Source: Caminicella sporogenes DSM 14501 (lineage in GTDB: Bacteria > Bacillota > Clostridia > Peptostreptococcales > Caminicellaceae). From it: a stretch of 64,000 bases of DNA. Made by a program: the position numbers and the translations under genes. The number at the start of each line of letters is the position of its first letter. Within the stretch, counting starts at the first letter, position 1. The DNA is taken from NCBI RefSeq assembly GCF_900142285.1, contig NZ_FRAJ01000015.1, forward strand, positions 1 to 64,000, in the 5' to 3' direction. The notes beneath the pieces are model-generated. The model searched no databases. It saw only the letters and a list, made by a program, of their open reading frames with translations, and had not been told where the DNA came from. Below, one piece after another: positions 26,087 to 36,194 of this stretch.

Positions 26087-26353
26087 TTATTTTCCCTCCT
26101 CTTTTCTCTTTTTATCTCTTTCAATATTATCTACATATTTTTGATTAACTTCACCACTTAAAACTTCAGGATAGCTCATAAAAAATCCTACTTCTTGCCC
26201 AAGTTTCAAATCATAGTCAGTAATGAGCATCCTCTTTGGAACTCTTAAATGTCCAATTCTTCCTTTTAAATCTATTCCAACTAATCCATCTTTTATTTCA
26301 ACTATTACTCCTTCAAAGAACCTCGTATTAAAACCGTATTTTAATCTATCCAT
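26087..26353 (-). CDS. Small conserved protein of the proline reductase operon
   Basis: 88 residues between prdA and prdB, a position in which a small protein of this kind also occurs in other clostridial prd clusters (recalled). The sequence has a beta-barrel-like N-terminal half (FFEGVIVEIKDGLVGIDLKG, IGHLRVPKRMLI) and a charged helical tail. The ATG at 26353 has AGGTGG eight bases upstream. It is in frame-adjacent coupling with prdB: its stop abuts the prdB start region by no more than a base. Biochemical role unknown. Confidence 0.82.
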   Translation of the reverse strand: MDRLKYGFNTRFFEGVIVEIKDGLVGIDLKGRIGHLRVPKRMLITDYDLKLGQEVGFFMSYPEVLSGEVNQKYVDNIERDKKRKEEGK

Positions 26354-26371
26354 ATTTTTAACCACCTAAAA

Positions 26372-28276
26372 TTACTCTTCTTCTTTTTCGTATATTTCTC
26401 TTCTCTTCTTACTCTTTGGTAAAATTTGTTCATTTTCAACTAATTCTATCTTTTGTCCTAATTCTTTCTCTATAAGTTCTATATTGTTGAGTTTAACATT
26501 GTTGTTCCATTTTCTCTCTGAAGGTTTTACTTCTTCTCCTGCCATAACTGTTTTAAGCATAGCTAATGCTCTTATTGCATCTTCTCTACATAATGTGTTG
26601 TTAGATAAAATTTCATTTTCAATTCCTTGTTTAGACTTATTAAGGTCTACCATATATTTCATATGTTCATTACCTACAACTAGAGCTCCTTGAACTGCAG
26701 CAAATGTCATACCTACAACTGGAACTCCTCTCTTACCAACTTGTTCATGGTGACTAGCAAAATCTATATGGTTATTTCCAAAACCTTCTGTAGTTATTAT
26801 AGCTCCATCTACATCCATAGCTTCTACCATCATACCTAGTCTCTCAGATACATAGAATTTTTCAGAATTTATTTGAGGAGAACCTACAAATATAACTCCA
26901 GCTAAATCTATTTCTTCATCATTCATGGCTTCAATTACTAGAGGCTCTCTCCAGTAATGTCTTGAAGTTTCTTTAGATGCAGGTCCTATACAAGTCAATG
27001 CATGAATACCACCATCTAAAACTTCAAGTGGTGATAATACTACAGGTATATTGCCTAAATCAACATTAGGTTTTGCACCTAAAACTCCAACTGGTTCAAC
27101 AGGTAAAATCAAGTTGTCATGCATTGCACCCTGTCCCATTATCTCTTTTATAATAACTACTTTCTTCTTACCTGGTCTTCTATATTGCACTAGTTCTTCT
27201 GTATCTACTACTAAACTGTCATCTAACTTCTTCATAGCTTCTCTAATTTCTTGAGTAATATAGTCAGAAGCTTTATGAGCTGCAAGAGGACCTGGTCTTT
27301 CCATATTTGTATGTTCTTTTATAACAACTTCTGTCTTTATGAATATTTCACCTTTTTCTGGTGCACCTGGTCTTCCCCACATAATATTTCTTTCAAGTAT
27401 TCCTTCAGAAGAACCAAACTCTCCTATTTGTACTCCTTTTTCATCTGTACCTGTTACCATCATTATAACGCCATCTAAAACTCTTGTTACACCACTACCT
27501 ATTTTACCTTCTTCTTTAACTGCTATAGGCTGAACATCCATGATAGTTTCGCTGTACTCATCATACTTGTCAGGAGTTATTATATCTATTTTTATACTTA
27601 CAACTAAATCATCAGCTTTAACAGCATCATTACAAATATCTTTTCTAATGTAAAGAGTAGTTCCTTCTATTTTTGTTTCATCACCAAATTCAACTTTGTC
27701 TATTTTATAATGTTTTTTAACTAACCTTCTCATTTCTTTTGGTTTAACTTCTTCATTAGCTTCAACATTTACAGATTTAGCGTCAGTTAAATCAGGAGCA
27801 TTACCAACAACTTGACCTGCATTAGCTACTGGTGCTCCAACAACTTGACCTGCAATACTTAAAGGTATTTCTAAATTAATATCCTTACCTTCTCCTATGT
27901 GAATTCTTACACTACCAGCTGCTGCACTGACTGGTGGTAATGGTGGTAATGGCGGAGCTACCTTAGGCTCATCTTTTTTATCTTCTTTTACATCTCCTGC
28001 TGTTTCTTTAGTTTCTTCTATTGTATTTATACCTTCTAATAAATCAGGAGTTAATGGAGTTAGCGCATCAACAGTTTTAGTTAATTTAGCACCTAAAACT
28101 TCTCCTATTTTCAAACAATTATCAGGTATTTCTAAAAGCCCTGAATCTTCTAAATCTGGAAAGATATTAGGGTCTTCTAAATTTGATGGTTCAATTACTG
28201 TGCCTGCTTCAAATCTACAGCATGTAACAGCAAAATCATTTGCATGCTGCTTTGCAGTTTCAGCTGTAATTGACAT
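26372..28276 (-). CDS. prdA: D-proline reductase proprotein PrdA (pyruvoyl enzyme)
   Basis: 634-residue proprotein, cleaved to two subunits of the reductase. The cleavage residue is C429 in IHALTCIGPASKETS, which becomes the pyruvoyl group of the C-terminal chain. The N-terminal region contains a proline-rich linker (APPLPPLPPV, about 108-117) and an internal repeat GQVVGAPVANAGQVVGNA. Residues 182-428 and 429-600 correspond to PrdD and PrdE. It follows prdC by 41 bases with a good AGGAGG, and is co-transcribed from the sigma-54 promoter. Confidence 0.97.
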   Translation of the reverse strand: MSITAETAKQHANDFAVTCCRFEAGTVIEPSNLEDPNIFPDLEDSGLLEIPDNCLKIGEVLGAKLTKTVDALTPLTPDLLEGINTIEETKETAGDVKEDKKDEPKVAPPLPPLPPVSAAAGSVRIHIGEGKDINLEIPLSIAGQVVGAPVANAGQVVGNAPDLTDAKSVNVEANEEVKPKEMRRLVKKHYKIDKVEFGDETKIEGTTLYIRKDICNDAVKADDLVVSIKIDIITPDKYDEYSETIMDVQPIAVKEEGKIGSGVTRVLDGVIMMVTGTDEKGVQIGEFGSSEGILERNIMWGRPGAPEKGEIFIKTEVVIKEHTNMERPGPLAAHKASDYITQEIREAMKKLDDSLVVDTEELVQYRRPGKKKVVIIKEIMGQGAMHDNLILPVEPVGVLGAKPNVDLGNIPVVLSPLEVLDGGIHALTCIGPASKETSRHYWREPLVIEAMNDEEIDLAGVIFVGSPQINSEKFYVSERLGMMVEAMDVDGAIITTEGFGNNHIDFASHHEQVGKRGVPVVGMTFAAVQGALVVGNEHMKYMVDLNKSKQGIENEILSNNTLCREDAIRALAMLKTVMAGEEVKPSERKWNNNVKLNNIELIEKELGQKIELVENEQILPKSKKRREIYEKEEE

Positions 28277-28317
28277 AACAATCCCTCCTCTAACATTAAT
28301 TAATATTTATTTATAAA

Positions 28318-29601
28318 TTATTTCTTTCTTCTATATAATCTATGACCAGCAGCTCTTAAAACATGGTCAGTACTATGATAAACTGCGACTCCTACCCTAG
28401 GAGCAACTTTCATAACTGTGTTAGTTCAATCCTCACAAGTTCCAGTTATTATAACCTGTGCTCCATGTTTTTTCAAATATAAAACTTTTTCTGCTTGACC
28501 TGGACATACACCGGGCTTATCACATCTATACCTGCCATTAACTTCTACCATTCTCTTACATTTTGTAGAAGCTACTATTTCTGCTCCCATTCCTTTAGCT
28601 ATTTCTTCAAGCCTAGCTTCTTGAGCCCCACATTCACATGCAATTACTCCTACTTTTCGAGTTTCCTTTGGAAATGGTAAACTTACCAATACTCCTCCAG
28701 TCGTCTTTGTTACAGGAGAATCTTCTTCTCCATGTTTTCCTGTAAATGGACCTCCAAGAACTATTTCACCATATGGCTCAACATATCCGCCACATTTATC
28801 AATAAAATATTTTACAGGCATTCCTAAAGGTACATCTAAAAATACTTTTCCTTCTGGTCTATCTTTTACTCTCCCTCCAACAGTCAAATCCTTTGTAATA
28901 ACAGGTCTTCTCTCTTCTATTGCTAAAACTATATTTTTTATAGTTTCCACATTTAGAACTACAGCATTTGCTTCAATTGGAAGCTGACCTGGCTGTAATT
29001 CTACACCTAGCAATTCTCTTATTATTACTCTTTCATCTCCTGCTGGATACATATCTGGTAAAAACTTAACTTCTATGTTCTCTTCTTCCTTACAAACTTT
29101 TCCCATAGATATAATGGCTTTTTTATGTTTAGGCTTTATAGCTATATATCCCTTAGAAGCATTTGTTATTTCCATAACATATTTAATGCCTCTTAATATT
29201 GTTTCAGGATTTTCCTCAACAAACCTTATATTATGATTTAGAATTGGTTCACATTCAGCAGAGTTTACTATTATATATCCACCTTTTAAATCTGCTTTCA
29301 ATTTTATATGAGTTGGGAAACCTGCTCCTCCAGCACCAACTATTCCTGCTTCTTTTATTGCTTCAAGATAATTGTCAGTCTCCTTAATCTTCACATATTC
29401 CTCTGGTTGATTTTCAAAGGCTTCTATAACTATGCTGTCATCTTTTATTTCTACCACTTTTCCATATACACTAGAATGTATATTGGCTCCTAAACCATCT
29501 GGCAGTGCAACTAACTGTCCTTTTTTAACTTCTTCACCTACTTTAACTATAGGCTTACATAAATTTCCTACATGCTGTTTTAAAGGAAGTACTATTCTCA
29601 A
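28318..29601 (-). CDS. prdC: PrdC, RnfC-like selenoprotein of proline reductase cluster (in-frame UGA = Sec)
   Basis: 427-residue RnfC/NqrF-like flavo-iron-sulfur type protein thought to pass electrons to the reductase. NADH/FMN-binding style segments are GAGGAGFPTHIKL and NSAECEPIL; a cysteine-rich C-terminal part includes ACECG, TKCKRM and CDKPGVCPG. The frame continues through a TGA at 28428-28426, giving GTCED-U-TNTVMK (Sec392), and stops at TAA 28320-28318, adding 35 residues. PrdC is a known selenoprotein in C. difficile. The start is a TTG with AGGAGG upstream; first gene of the operon. Confidence 0.95.
28389..28403 (-). promoter_or_regulatory. SECIS-like hairpin of prdC
   Basis: Minus strand CTCCTAGGGTAGGAG folds on itself (CTCC/GGAG plus TA/TA) with GGG at the tip, 22 bases after the UGA. 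Outer TGC/GCA pairs may extend it. Confidence 0.65.
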
Positions 29602-29643
29602 ATCTTCACCTCCTTACTTTATCAATTACTCACTTATTAATAA

Positions 29644-29660
29644 AGCAAATGTCGTGCCAA
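29644..29660 (-). promoter_or_regulatory. Sigma-54 (-24/-12) promoter of the prd operon
   Basis: Minus strand TTGGCACGACATTTGCT matches the TGGCACG-N4-TTGCT consensus exactly. The predicted start is about 29632, some 30 bases before prdC. The sigma-54 activator PrdR is encoded directly upstream. Confidence 0.93.
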
Positions 29661-29855
29661 CTTCATATGTTAATTTATAAAAATTCTTTATATCTGCATT
29701 TAACAGTATTTAATTTAATAATAGAAATCTACAAATTTTTAATTTAACAAATAAATTGTCGTATTAACGTCAGTTTTTTGTACACCATTATACATATAAA
29801 AATTAATATCTCTTATAAATGTCTATTTTAAGCAATCTTTACAAGCAAAAAAAAA

Positions 29856-29889
29856 TGTCAATACTTTGACGTTTGTCAATTAATTGACA
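29856..29889. promoter_or_regulatory. Paired TGTCAA/TTGAC palindromes: putative PrdR sites and/or prdR terminator
   Basis: Two inverted repeats lie side by side: TGTCAATACTTTGAC (29856-29870) and the perfect TGTCAATTAATTGACA (29874-29889), about 200 bases upstream of the -24/-12 promoter, a usual enhancer distance. On the prdR transcript the first is followed by T9, so it can also act as a terminator. Confidence 0.6.
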
Positions 29890-29890
29890 T

Positions 29891-31642
29891 TTATTTATCT
29901 GCACTTATTCCATAAACATCCATTTTATAATACAATGTACTCCTTGGAATATTAAGTAGCTTTGCAGCTTTTGCTTTTTTTCCTTTTGCCAATTTCAAAG
30001 CTCTTTTAATAGTATACACTTCTACCTGTTTTATTGCCTCATTTAAATCTAAAGGATATTTTTCTTCTTTTTTTAATTTTTTTACTTTGTCAATTATGTA
30101 ATTTGGAATTAATTCCTTAGTAATTACTCCATCCTTACATAAAACTATCAAATTTTCAATAGTATTCTTTAATTCTCTAATATTCCCCGGCCACTCATAC
30201 TTTTGCAGTATATCAATTACTTCCTTTTCTATTTTAGGTGGACTTATATTATTTTTTTCGCTCAATTCCTTTAAAAAATTATGCGTGAGTAAAACTATAT
30301 CATTTTCTCTCTCTCTTAATGGAGGCAATTTTATTTCAACAACATTTAATCTATAATATAAATCATCTCTAAATTTTCCTTCTTCAACCATCTTCTTTAA
30401 ATCTTTATTAGTTGCTGAAATAACTCTAACATTTACACTTATACTTTTTTCTCCTCCAACTTTTCTAATTTCCCTTTCTTGCAGAACTCTCAACAATTTT
30501 GCCTGCATATACATAGGCATATCTCCAATTTCATCTAAAAAAATAGTTCCATTATTAGCCAATTCAAATATGCCTATCTTGCCCTTTCTCTTAGCACCTG
30601 TAAATGCACCTTCTTCATATCCAAATAGTTCACTTTCAAATAATTCTGCCGGAATAGCACTACAATTAACAGGAACAAACAGTCCTTTCCTATTACTATA
30701 GTCATGTATAGCTCTAGCAAAAACTTCCTTTCCTGTACCACTTTCTCCTGTGATTAATATCGTTGCATCAGTTTTTGCAACTTGTCTAGCTATTTCTATA
30801 CTCTTTAACAGCTTCTTACTTCTTCCAATAATATTTCCAAAATTATCACTTGAAAACTTCTTAACTTCACTTTTTAAAAATTTTAATTCACGAGTTGCCT
30901 TTTCTAATTGATGTGATAATTCCTTTACTTCTGTTACATCTCTATCTGTAGATACAACTCCAATAAATTCATTATTTATAAATACTGGAAAGACACTAAT
31001 TATAATATGTGCATTTTCACAAGGTGAATGATACCTATTTCTTATAGGCTTTCTTGTATCTAAAACTTTAACCATTATAGCATTTGGAAAAACTTCTTTT
31101 ATATTTTTTCCTAATATTTTTTCCATTTTGACATTGTATAATTCTTCTGCCTTTTTATTCCAAAGTACAACTATCCCCTTTTTATCTATAGCACATACAG
31201 CTTCATGTATGTTATTGATAATATGACTTAACTTTATTCCAAATTGTTCCATTTTCATATAGAAAAAATCTCGTATTTCTTCTACTCTTATTACACCTAT
31301 CAATTTATCATTTTCGACAACTGGCAGCCTTCCAATCCCTTTTTCAACCATAATATCTCTGCAGTTTAACAAACACTCATTTTTATTAATAGTTATAACA
31401 TTTCTTACCATAAATTGTTCTATATTAGATTCTACATTAAAAATATCATCTCCTATTTTAGAAATATCAGTTAAAGTCAATATACCTGCTAATTTCCCTT
31501 TATTATTTAAAACAAATATTTCTGTTAAATTTTTCTGAAGCATTTTCTTAACAGCTGATTTCAAACTGCATTTTTCATCAAGAGAAATAAAATTTTTAGA
31601 CATAACATCTTTAGCTAAAGTCTGATTAGACATAAAAAACAT
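29891..31642 (-). CDS. prdR: PrdR, sigma-54-dependent activator of proline reductase genes
   Basis: 583-residue enhancer-binding protein. Two CBS domains (about 5-120) come first, then a PAS domain (about 132-250; [20 protein letters not shown]), the AAA+ domain with Walker A GESGTGKE and the sigma-54 contact GAFTGA, and a Fis-type helix-turn-helix at the C-terminus ([20 protein letters not shown]). CBS domains may sense a nucleotide or proline-linked signal. The ATG at 31642 is chosen (AGGAG ten bases upstream). It is immediately upstream of the operon it is expected to activate. Confidence 0.94.
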   Translation of the reverse strand: MFFMSNQTLAKDVMSKNFISLDEKCSLKSAVKKMLQKNLTEIFVLNNKGKLAGILTLTDISKIGDDIFNVESNIEQFMVRNVITINKNECLLNCRDIMVEKGIGRLPVVENDKLIGVIRVEEIRDFFYMKMEQFGIKLSHIINNIHEAVCAIDKKGIVVLWNKKAEELYNVKMEKILGKNIKEVFPNAIMVKVLDTRKPIRNRYHSPCENAHIIISVFPVFINNEFIGVVSTDRDVTEVKELSHQLEKATRELKFLKSEVKKFSSDNFGNIIGRSKKLLKSIEIARQVAKTDATILITGESGTGKEVFARAIHDYSNRKGLFVPVNCSAIPAELFESELFGYEEGAFTGAKRKGKIGIFELANNGTIFLDEIGDMPMYMQAKLLRVLQEREIRKVGGEKSISVNVRVISATNKDLKKMVEEGKFRDDLYYRLNVVEIKLPPLRERENDIVLLTHNFLKELSEKNNISPPKIEKEVIDILQKYEWPGNIRELKNTIENLIVLCKDGVITKELIPNYIIDKVKKLKKEEKYPLDLNEAIKQVEVYTIKRALKLAKGKKAKAAKLLNIPRSTLYYKMDVYGISADK

Positions 31643-31921
31643 GAATATATCACTCCTATAAAACATAGTGTTTAGCTTATTTCCAAACACTGTAAATAAA
31701 ATCTTTAAATCTATGAAAATTTTTTTATCTAATGGAAATATAATTCAAAGACCTCTGCTTGATAATAAAATTTGACGAAACACTGGAGGGAAAAGAATAT
31801 GATATGACTTTCTTTATAAATAGAATACTATAGCTTCTGTAATAATACAAACTATTTTTTTATTAGTTTTTAAAAACTATAACTATTTTAGAACTAATTT
31901 GTTAAGTTTCACTTCTTTACA

Positions 31922-31949
31922 GAGGAAATTACACATGTGTAATTTCCTC
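31922..31949. repeat. Perfect 28-base palindrome at the end of the ABC ATPase gene
   Basis: GAGGAAATTACACA and its exact complement overlap the last codons and stop of the ATPase gene. There is no following T-run on the minus strand, so it is more a mRNA 3' stabiliser or roadblock than a standard terminator. Confidence 0.6.
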
Positions 31950-32654
31950 AAAATTATCTATAATTTTTTTCTCTAACTCTAATATATATTTATTTTTCAA
32001 ACTCCGCTCTCTATGAGGAATTTCATTTACCATTCTCAATTTTACATTTGTTGGTTTTTCGCTGAGAACATAAATATCATGTCCAAGAAGCAGCGCTGCA
32101 TGAATATCATGGGTTACAAAAAAAACTAATCTCTTATCTACTTCCCACAACTTTATAAAACAATCTATAAGTTTAAATTTCAATTCAAAATCTAATGATT
32201 TAAACGGTTCATCCATCAAAAGTACATCTGAAGGATATGCAAATGCTCTTGCTATAGCTGCTCTCTGCTTCATTCCTCCACTCAATTTATTTGGATAATA
32301 ATTTCTAAACTCCATTAAGTTTACCATTTTTAAATATTTTGTAATTACTTTTTCTCTTTCTTTCATTGCCATTTTATCTTTTAATATAAAATCAATATTT
32401 TCCCAAACTGTTTTCCACTTAATAAGTCTCGGTTCTTGAAATAAATAGCTTATCTTTTTATTCTCTAATCCAATAACTTTTCCTTTATCAGGCTGTATAA
32501 TCCCAGCTAAAATATTGAGTAAAGTCGTCTTTCCACATCCAGATGGTCCTAATATCGCTATAATCTTTTTTCCTTCTATATGCATTGTAAAATTTTCCAA
32601 AACTTTTAATCCTTTATAACTTTTATAAATATTATCTATTTTAATAAAAGCCAT
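31929..32654 (-). CDS. ABC transporter ATPase (NitT/TauT class), substrate unknown
   Basis: 241 residues. Walker A GPSGCGKT, signature LSGGMKQRAAIARA, Walker B VLLMDEPFKSLD and H-loop VTHDIHAA are all intact. It is the last gene of a three-gene importer (receptor, permease, ATPase). Paralogous to the ThiZ-like ATPase at 5 kb, but no TPP leader precedes this operon. Confidence 0.88.
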   Translation of the reverse strand: MAFIKIDNIYKSYKGLKVLENFTMHIEGKKIIAILGPSGCGKTTLLNILAGIIQPDKGKVIGLENKKISYLFQEPRLIKWKTVWENIDFILKDKMAMKEREKVITKYLKMVNLMEFRNYYPNKLSGGMKQRAAIARAFAYPSDVLLMDEPFKSLDFELKFKLIDCFIKLWEVDKRLVFFVTHDIHAALLLGHDIYVLSEKPTNVKLRMVNEIPHRERSLKNKYILELEKKIIDNFEEITHV

Positions 32655-32658
32655 ATAA

Positions 32659-33408
32659 TCACTTCCATTTTTCTATCCTATTTTGAAGCTTTAAAAGACT
32701 GTAGTCAAAAATAGCAGATATTATAACTGCAATAATAACCCAAGAAAATACTCCTGCTGTATTTAAATTATACTTTTCAAATTGAAGTCCTTCTCCTATC
32801 GATACAACCGATTGACTTAAAACTTCAGCAGCTATAACAACTTTTAGATTTAATCCTAAACAAGTTACAGCACCAGCCATAAGATAAGACAAAATAGATG
32901 GAAAATATATCTCCTTAATAATTCTCCACTTCTTTACTTTATATATGTTGGCCATTTCAATCAAATCCTCATCTACATTTCTTATTCCTTCAATTATGTT
33001 AGAATATAAAATAGGAAATATTATTAAAAAACCAACAAGTATTGGAGTATATTCTGAACCGAGCCATATCAATGATAATAAAATTATTGCAATGGATGGT
33101 GTTGATTTTATAATACCTACTATTGGTTTAAAAATATAATGTACCGGTTTAAATATACCACTTAATATTCCAATAATAACTGCAAGTATTAATGATATAA
33201 AAAAACCTGTCAAACTTCTAAATATAGTATTAAAAACAGCCCGTAAAAAAGTTTTCTGCTTAATAATACTTATAAGTTCTATTAATGTTTTTTCTGGTGA
33301 AGGAAGCATTATCTCAGAATCTATAATTAATGATAAAAATTTCCATAGCATTATCAAAACTGCTATGGAAATTAGTAAGTACAACCTATCTTTCAAAATA
33401 GAATTCAT
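32659..33408 (-). CDS. ABC transporter permease (NitT/TauT class)
   Basis: 249 residues with about six hydrophobic helices; the cytoplasmic ATPase-contact loop is around VDEDLIEMANIYKVKKWRIIKE. It overlaps the receptor gene by 23 bases, and the ATPase gene follows after four bases. Substrate unknown; the family takes up nitrate, sulfonates, pyrimidine precursors and similar small molecules. Confidence 0.88.
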   Translation of the reverse strand: MNSILKDRLYLLISIAVLIMLWKFLSLIIDSEIMLPSPEKTLIELISIIKQKTFLRAVFNTIFRSLTGFFISLILAVIIGILSGIFKPVHYIFKPIVGIIKSTPSIAIILLSLIWLGSEYTPILVGFLIIFPILYSNIIEGIRNVDEDLIEMANIYKVKKWRIIKEIYFPSILSYLMAGAVTCLGLNLKVVIAAEVLSQSVVSIGEGLQFEKYNLNTAGVFSWVIIAVIISAIFDYSLLKLQNRIEKWK

Positions 33409-34411
33409 CTTCTGGAAGTTTACCTCCTATTGATTCAGGTGAAAAATCAAATAACACCTTCAAATATTCTCTTATAGCTGACTTTGCATTTGAAGCATCT
33501 ACATACTTTATATTACTTCTTGGAATAGCTTTTTCCACTATTTTAGCATTAAGACCTATATTTAAATCTTCTACATATGTACCTGCTTTATCTGGATTAT
33601 CATTAACCCATTTTATGCTATTTTCATATTCAGTAAGAAATTTATCTACTACTTTAGGGTACTTTTCTAAAACTTCATTTTTAATTATCAAAGAAGATTG
33701 TGGATAACTTTCATATCCGGTTAATTTTTTCCACTCTTTTTGCATATCTATATAGATTTTAATATCTTTATTTTTCATAAGGACTGTTGTAAGCATGGGT
33801 TCAGGAATTATACCTATAGTATTTTTTCCAGCTATCATCGTTTGTGCAAGTTCCTGAGGAGAAGATAAATAATTTAATTTTAAATCTTCATCTGGATTTA
33901 ATCCATTTTTAGAAAGTAAATATCTAAATAATATATCCGGAGTCAATCCTCTACCAATAGTTACTACTTCTTTGTTTTTTAAATCATTCCATTTTTCTAC
34001 ATTTTCAGTCCCAGCTACATATAGTACACCCCAAATAGTTGGTGCTGCCAATTTATACGGCACACCCTTATTATATAATTTAGCTGCCAGATTAGTTGGC
34101 ACAACTGCAAAATCAACTTCTCCAGATATTATTTTAGCTGCTAATAAATCTGGCGATTTAATGGATTCATAAATCACTTCTATATTATCCCCAAAACTAG
34201 GCTTATCTTTAAACATTTTGATAAGACTTACCGTAGTTGGTCCACTAGGAGCAGCTACTTTTAATGTGATTTTTTCATTTTCTTTTTCATCTACTACATT
34301 CTTTTCTTGTTTTTCTTCAGCAGGTTTTGTATTTTCTGATGCAGGCAAACATCCCGTAAAGACTAATGCAAACAATGTCAAAATTAAACTTAAAGAAATA
34401 ATTTTTTTCAC
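33386..34411 (-). CDS. ABC transporter substrate-binding lipoprotein
   Basis: 341 residues. The signal peptide ends at the lipobox LVFTGC (Cys 21), followed by a charged Lys/Glu-rich linker and a two-lobe NMT1/TauA-like fold (KVAAPSGPTTVSL, GEVDFAVVPTNLAAKLYNKG, ELAQTMIAGKNTIGIIPEP). GTG start with AGGGAGG upstream. The ligand cannot be read. Position beside prdR is suggestive, but no shared promoter is visible. Confidence 0.87.
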   Translation of the reverse strand: MKKIISLSLILTLFALVFTGCLPASENTKPAEEKQEKNVVDEKENEKITLKVAAPSGPTTVSLIKMFKDKPSFGDNIEVIYESIKSPDLLAAKIISGEVDFAVVPTNLAAKLYNKGVPYKLAAPTIWGVLYVAGTENVEKWNDLKNKEVVTIGRGLTPDILFRYLLSKNGLNPDEDLKLNYLSSPQELAQTMIAGKNTIGIIPEPMLTTVLMKNKDIKIYIDMQKEWKKLTGYESYPQSSLIIKNEVLEKYPKVVDKFLTEYENSIKWVNDNPDKAGTYVEDLNIGLNAKIVEKAIPRSNIKYVDASNAKSAIREYLKVLFDFSPESIGGKLPEDEFYFER

Positions 34412-34519
34412 TTTTCTCTCCCTCCCTAAATTTATTAATCATTCTAAATTATCTTCTAAAATTCCTAATTCTATTAAATAACTTTTATCAATTTATTATA
34501 TCATAAACCGACAACTTCT

Positions 34520-35749
34520 TTAGAGGTTTTTTGCAATATCCCTACCTGCAGCATATCCCATTGAAAATGCAGCTTGTAAATTATATCCACCTGTATCTCC
34601 GTCAACATCAAGAACTTCTCCAGCAAAATACAATCTTTTCAAAATCTTTGATTCCATAGTCTTATGATTAACTTCTTTTAAAGATACTCCGCCTCTTGTA
34701 GCCATAGCAATATGATAATCACCTAATTTTTCCACTTCCATAGGAAAAGACACAAGCATTTTAATAAGCTCATTTCTTTTCTCTTTACTAAGTTGTGAAC
34801 ACTTTTCTTCTTCTATTCCAGCAATTTTAAGTATCTTTTCAACAAATCTTTTAGGCAGTAAATACTCTTTTAAAAAAGTCTTTATCATTATTTTACCATT
34901 CGACTGAAGTTTTCTTACAAATTCACTTCTAAAATCTTCTTCATTTTCTGTTCTTACAAAATTAATTTTTATTACATCTCCAGCAACTACATAACGTGAA
35001 AAATTTAATATTCCCGGTCCTGAAATATTTCTATGAGTCAAAAGAACATCTCCAACAGTTTCCCTTATTTTTCTATTATTTCTCCAAAGTGATATAAACA
35101 CATTCTCAAAAGATATACCTGATAATTCCTTAAAAGGATATTTCTTTATAAATAGTGGAGTAAGCGAAGGTGCTAAAGGCTCAATAGTATGTCCTAAAGA
35201 ATTTGCAAATCTATATCCATCTCCTGTTGAACCAGTTGCACCATAAGATTTTCCACCAGTAGCTATTACTAAAAAATTAGATTTATATACTTTCTCAACT
35301 GTCTTTATTTTAAACTTTCTTTCCTCTTTATCATATATAACTCCCTTTACATTTTTATTATACCTTATATCTACTCTTCTCTTTTCACATTCTTTAAGCA
35401 GTATATTTAAAATATCAAAAGCTTTTAAAGTCTCTGGAAATATCTTACCATTTTCATTACTAATAAAATCCAGACCTCTTTTTCTAAAAAAATCTAACAA
35501 ATCATCATTATTAAAATTATATAATACATGTCTTAAAAATCTGCCATTTTCACCATAATGATTTAAAAACTCTTTTATACTGCCATCATGAGTTAAATTA
35601 CACTGACCTGCACCTGATAAAAGAAGTTTCCTTCCAGCAGTTTTATTTTTTTCAAGTATAACAACTTTTCTATCATCTCCACTACAATTAATTGCTGTAA
35701 ATAAACCAGCAGGTCCAGAACCAATAATTACTACATCACAAATCTCCAT
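34520..35749 (-). CDS. HI0933/YhiN-family FAD-dependent oxidoreductase
   Basis: 409 residues. The N-terminal FAD motif VVIIGSGPAGLFTAINC is followed by the family marks GRKLLLSGAGQCNLTH and FSMGYAAGRDIAKNL near the end, with GGVSLKEV before it. Physiological substrate of this widespread family is not established. The ATG at 35749 is used, because the earlier TTG frame contains the GGAGG. Monocistronic. Confidence 0.9.
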   Translation of the reverse strand: MEICDVVIIGSGPAGLFTAINCSGDDRKVVILEKNKTAGRKLLLSGAGQCNLTHDGSIKEFLNHYGENGRFLRHVLYNFNNDDLLDFFRKRGLDFISNENGKIFPETLKAFDILNILLKECEKRRVDIRYNKNVKGVIYDKEERKFKIKTVEKVYKSNFLVIATGGKSYGATGSTGDGYRFANSLGHTIEPLAPSLTPLFIKKYPFKELSGISFENVFISLWRNNRKIRETVGDVLLTHRNISGPGILNFSRYVVAGDVIKINFVRTENEEDFRSEFVRKLQSNGKIMIKTFLKEYLLPKRFVEKILKIAGIEEEKCSQLSKEKRNELIKMLVSFPMEVEKLGDYHIAMATRGGVSLKEVNHKTMESKILKRLYFAGEVLDVDGDTGGYNLQAAFSMGYAAGRDIAKNL

Positions 35750-36194
35750 ACATATAACCTCCAAATATATCGTATCTATAAGAATTACCTTCCATGCTAT
35801 TATACATACAATTTTAGTGTAATCTATATTTTATTTAAACACTATATAATTATACACAGAAAAAAAGAAATTGTTTTCCCAAATTTTTTATAAAAAAAGT
35901 ACTTGATTTTATAAAAGTTTGTGATATTATTAACATGTAAAACAGCTTCGAAATCAAAAAATTTATATTTTTATTTCAAATTAACATTTTAAGCAATATA
36001 TGTAAAAATCATGCCAACCCCCTTAAATATTAAGATTTTTTAATATTATCATAAAAAATACATATATCAATAAAATAATTAATAAATTATTTTTGCTCAT
36101 ATTTTTTCCTTTATAATACTTTTATGTTAATGTATGTATTTTTTAAAAAATCATGTTTGTTAATTTTTTAACTAATTAGAAAGAGGTGTTAATT
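35750..36194 (+). other. AT-rich intergenic leader upstream of adhE
   Basis: No ORF is seen in these 445 bases. Possible promoters for adhE are TTGATT-16-TATTAT (35903-35930) and a -10 box TATAAT at 36112-36117 without a good -35. If the first is used, the leader is about 260 bases long. It ends with a Rex-type operator close to the ribosome-binding site. No known riboswitch is recognised. Confidence 0.5.
36157..36174. promoter_or_regulatory. Rex-type operator upstream of adhE
   Basis: TTGTTAATTTTTTAACTA matches TTGTTAA-N4-TTAACAA except near the last bases. Rex represses adhE in many clostridia and releases at a high NADH/NAD ratio, when alcohol formation is needed. Confidence 0.8.

Noticed and set aside
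28426-28428. TGA in prdC taken as the natural stop
   Set aside because: The frame stays open for 35 codons with PrdC-like residues, and PrdC is a known selenoprotein.
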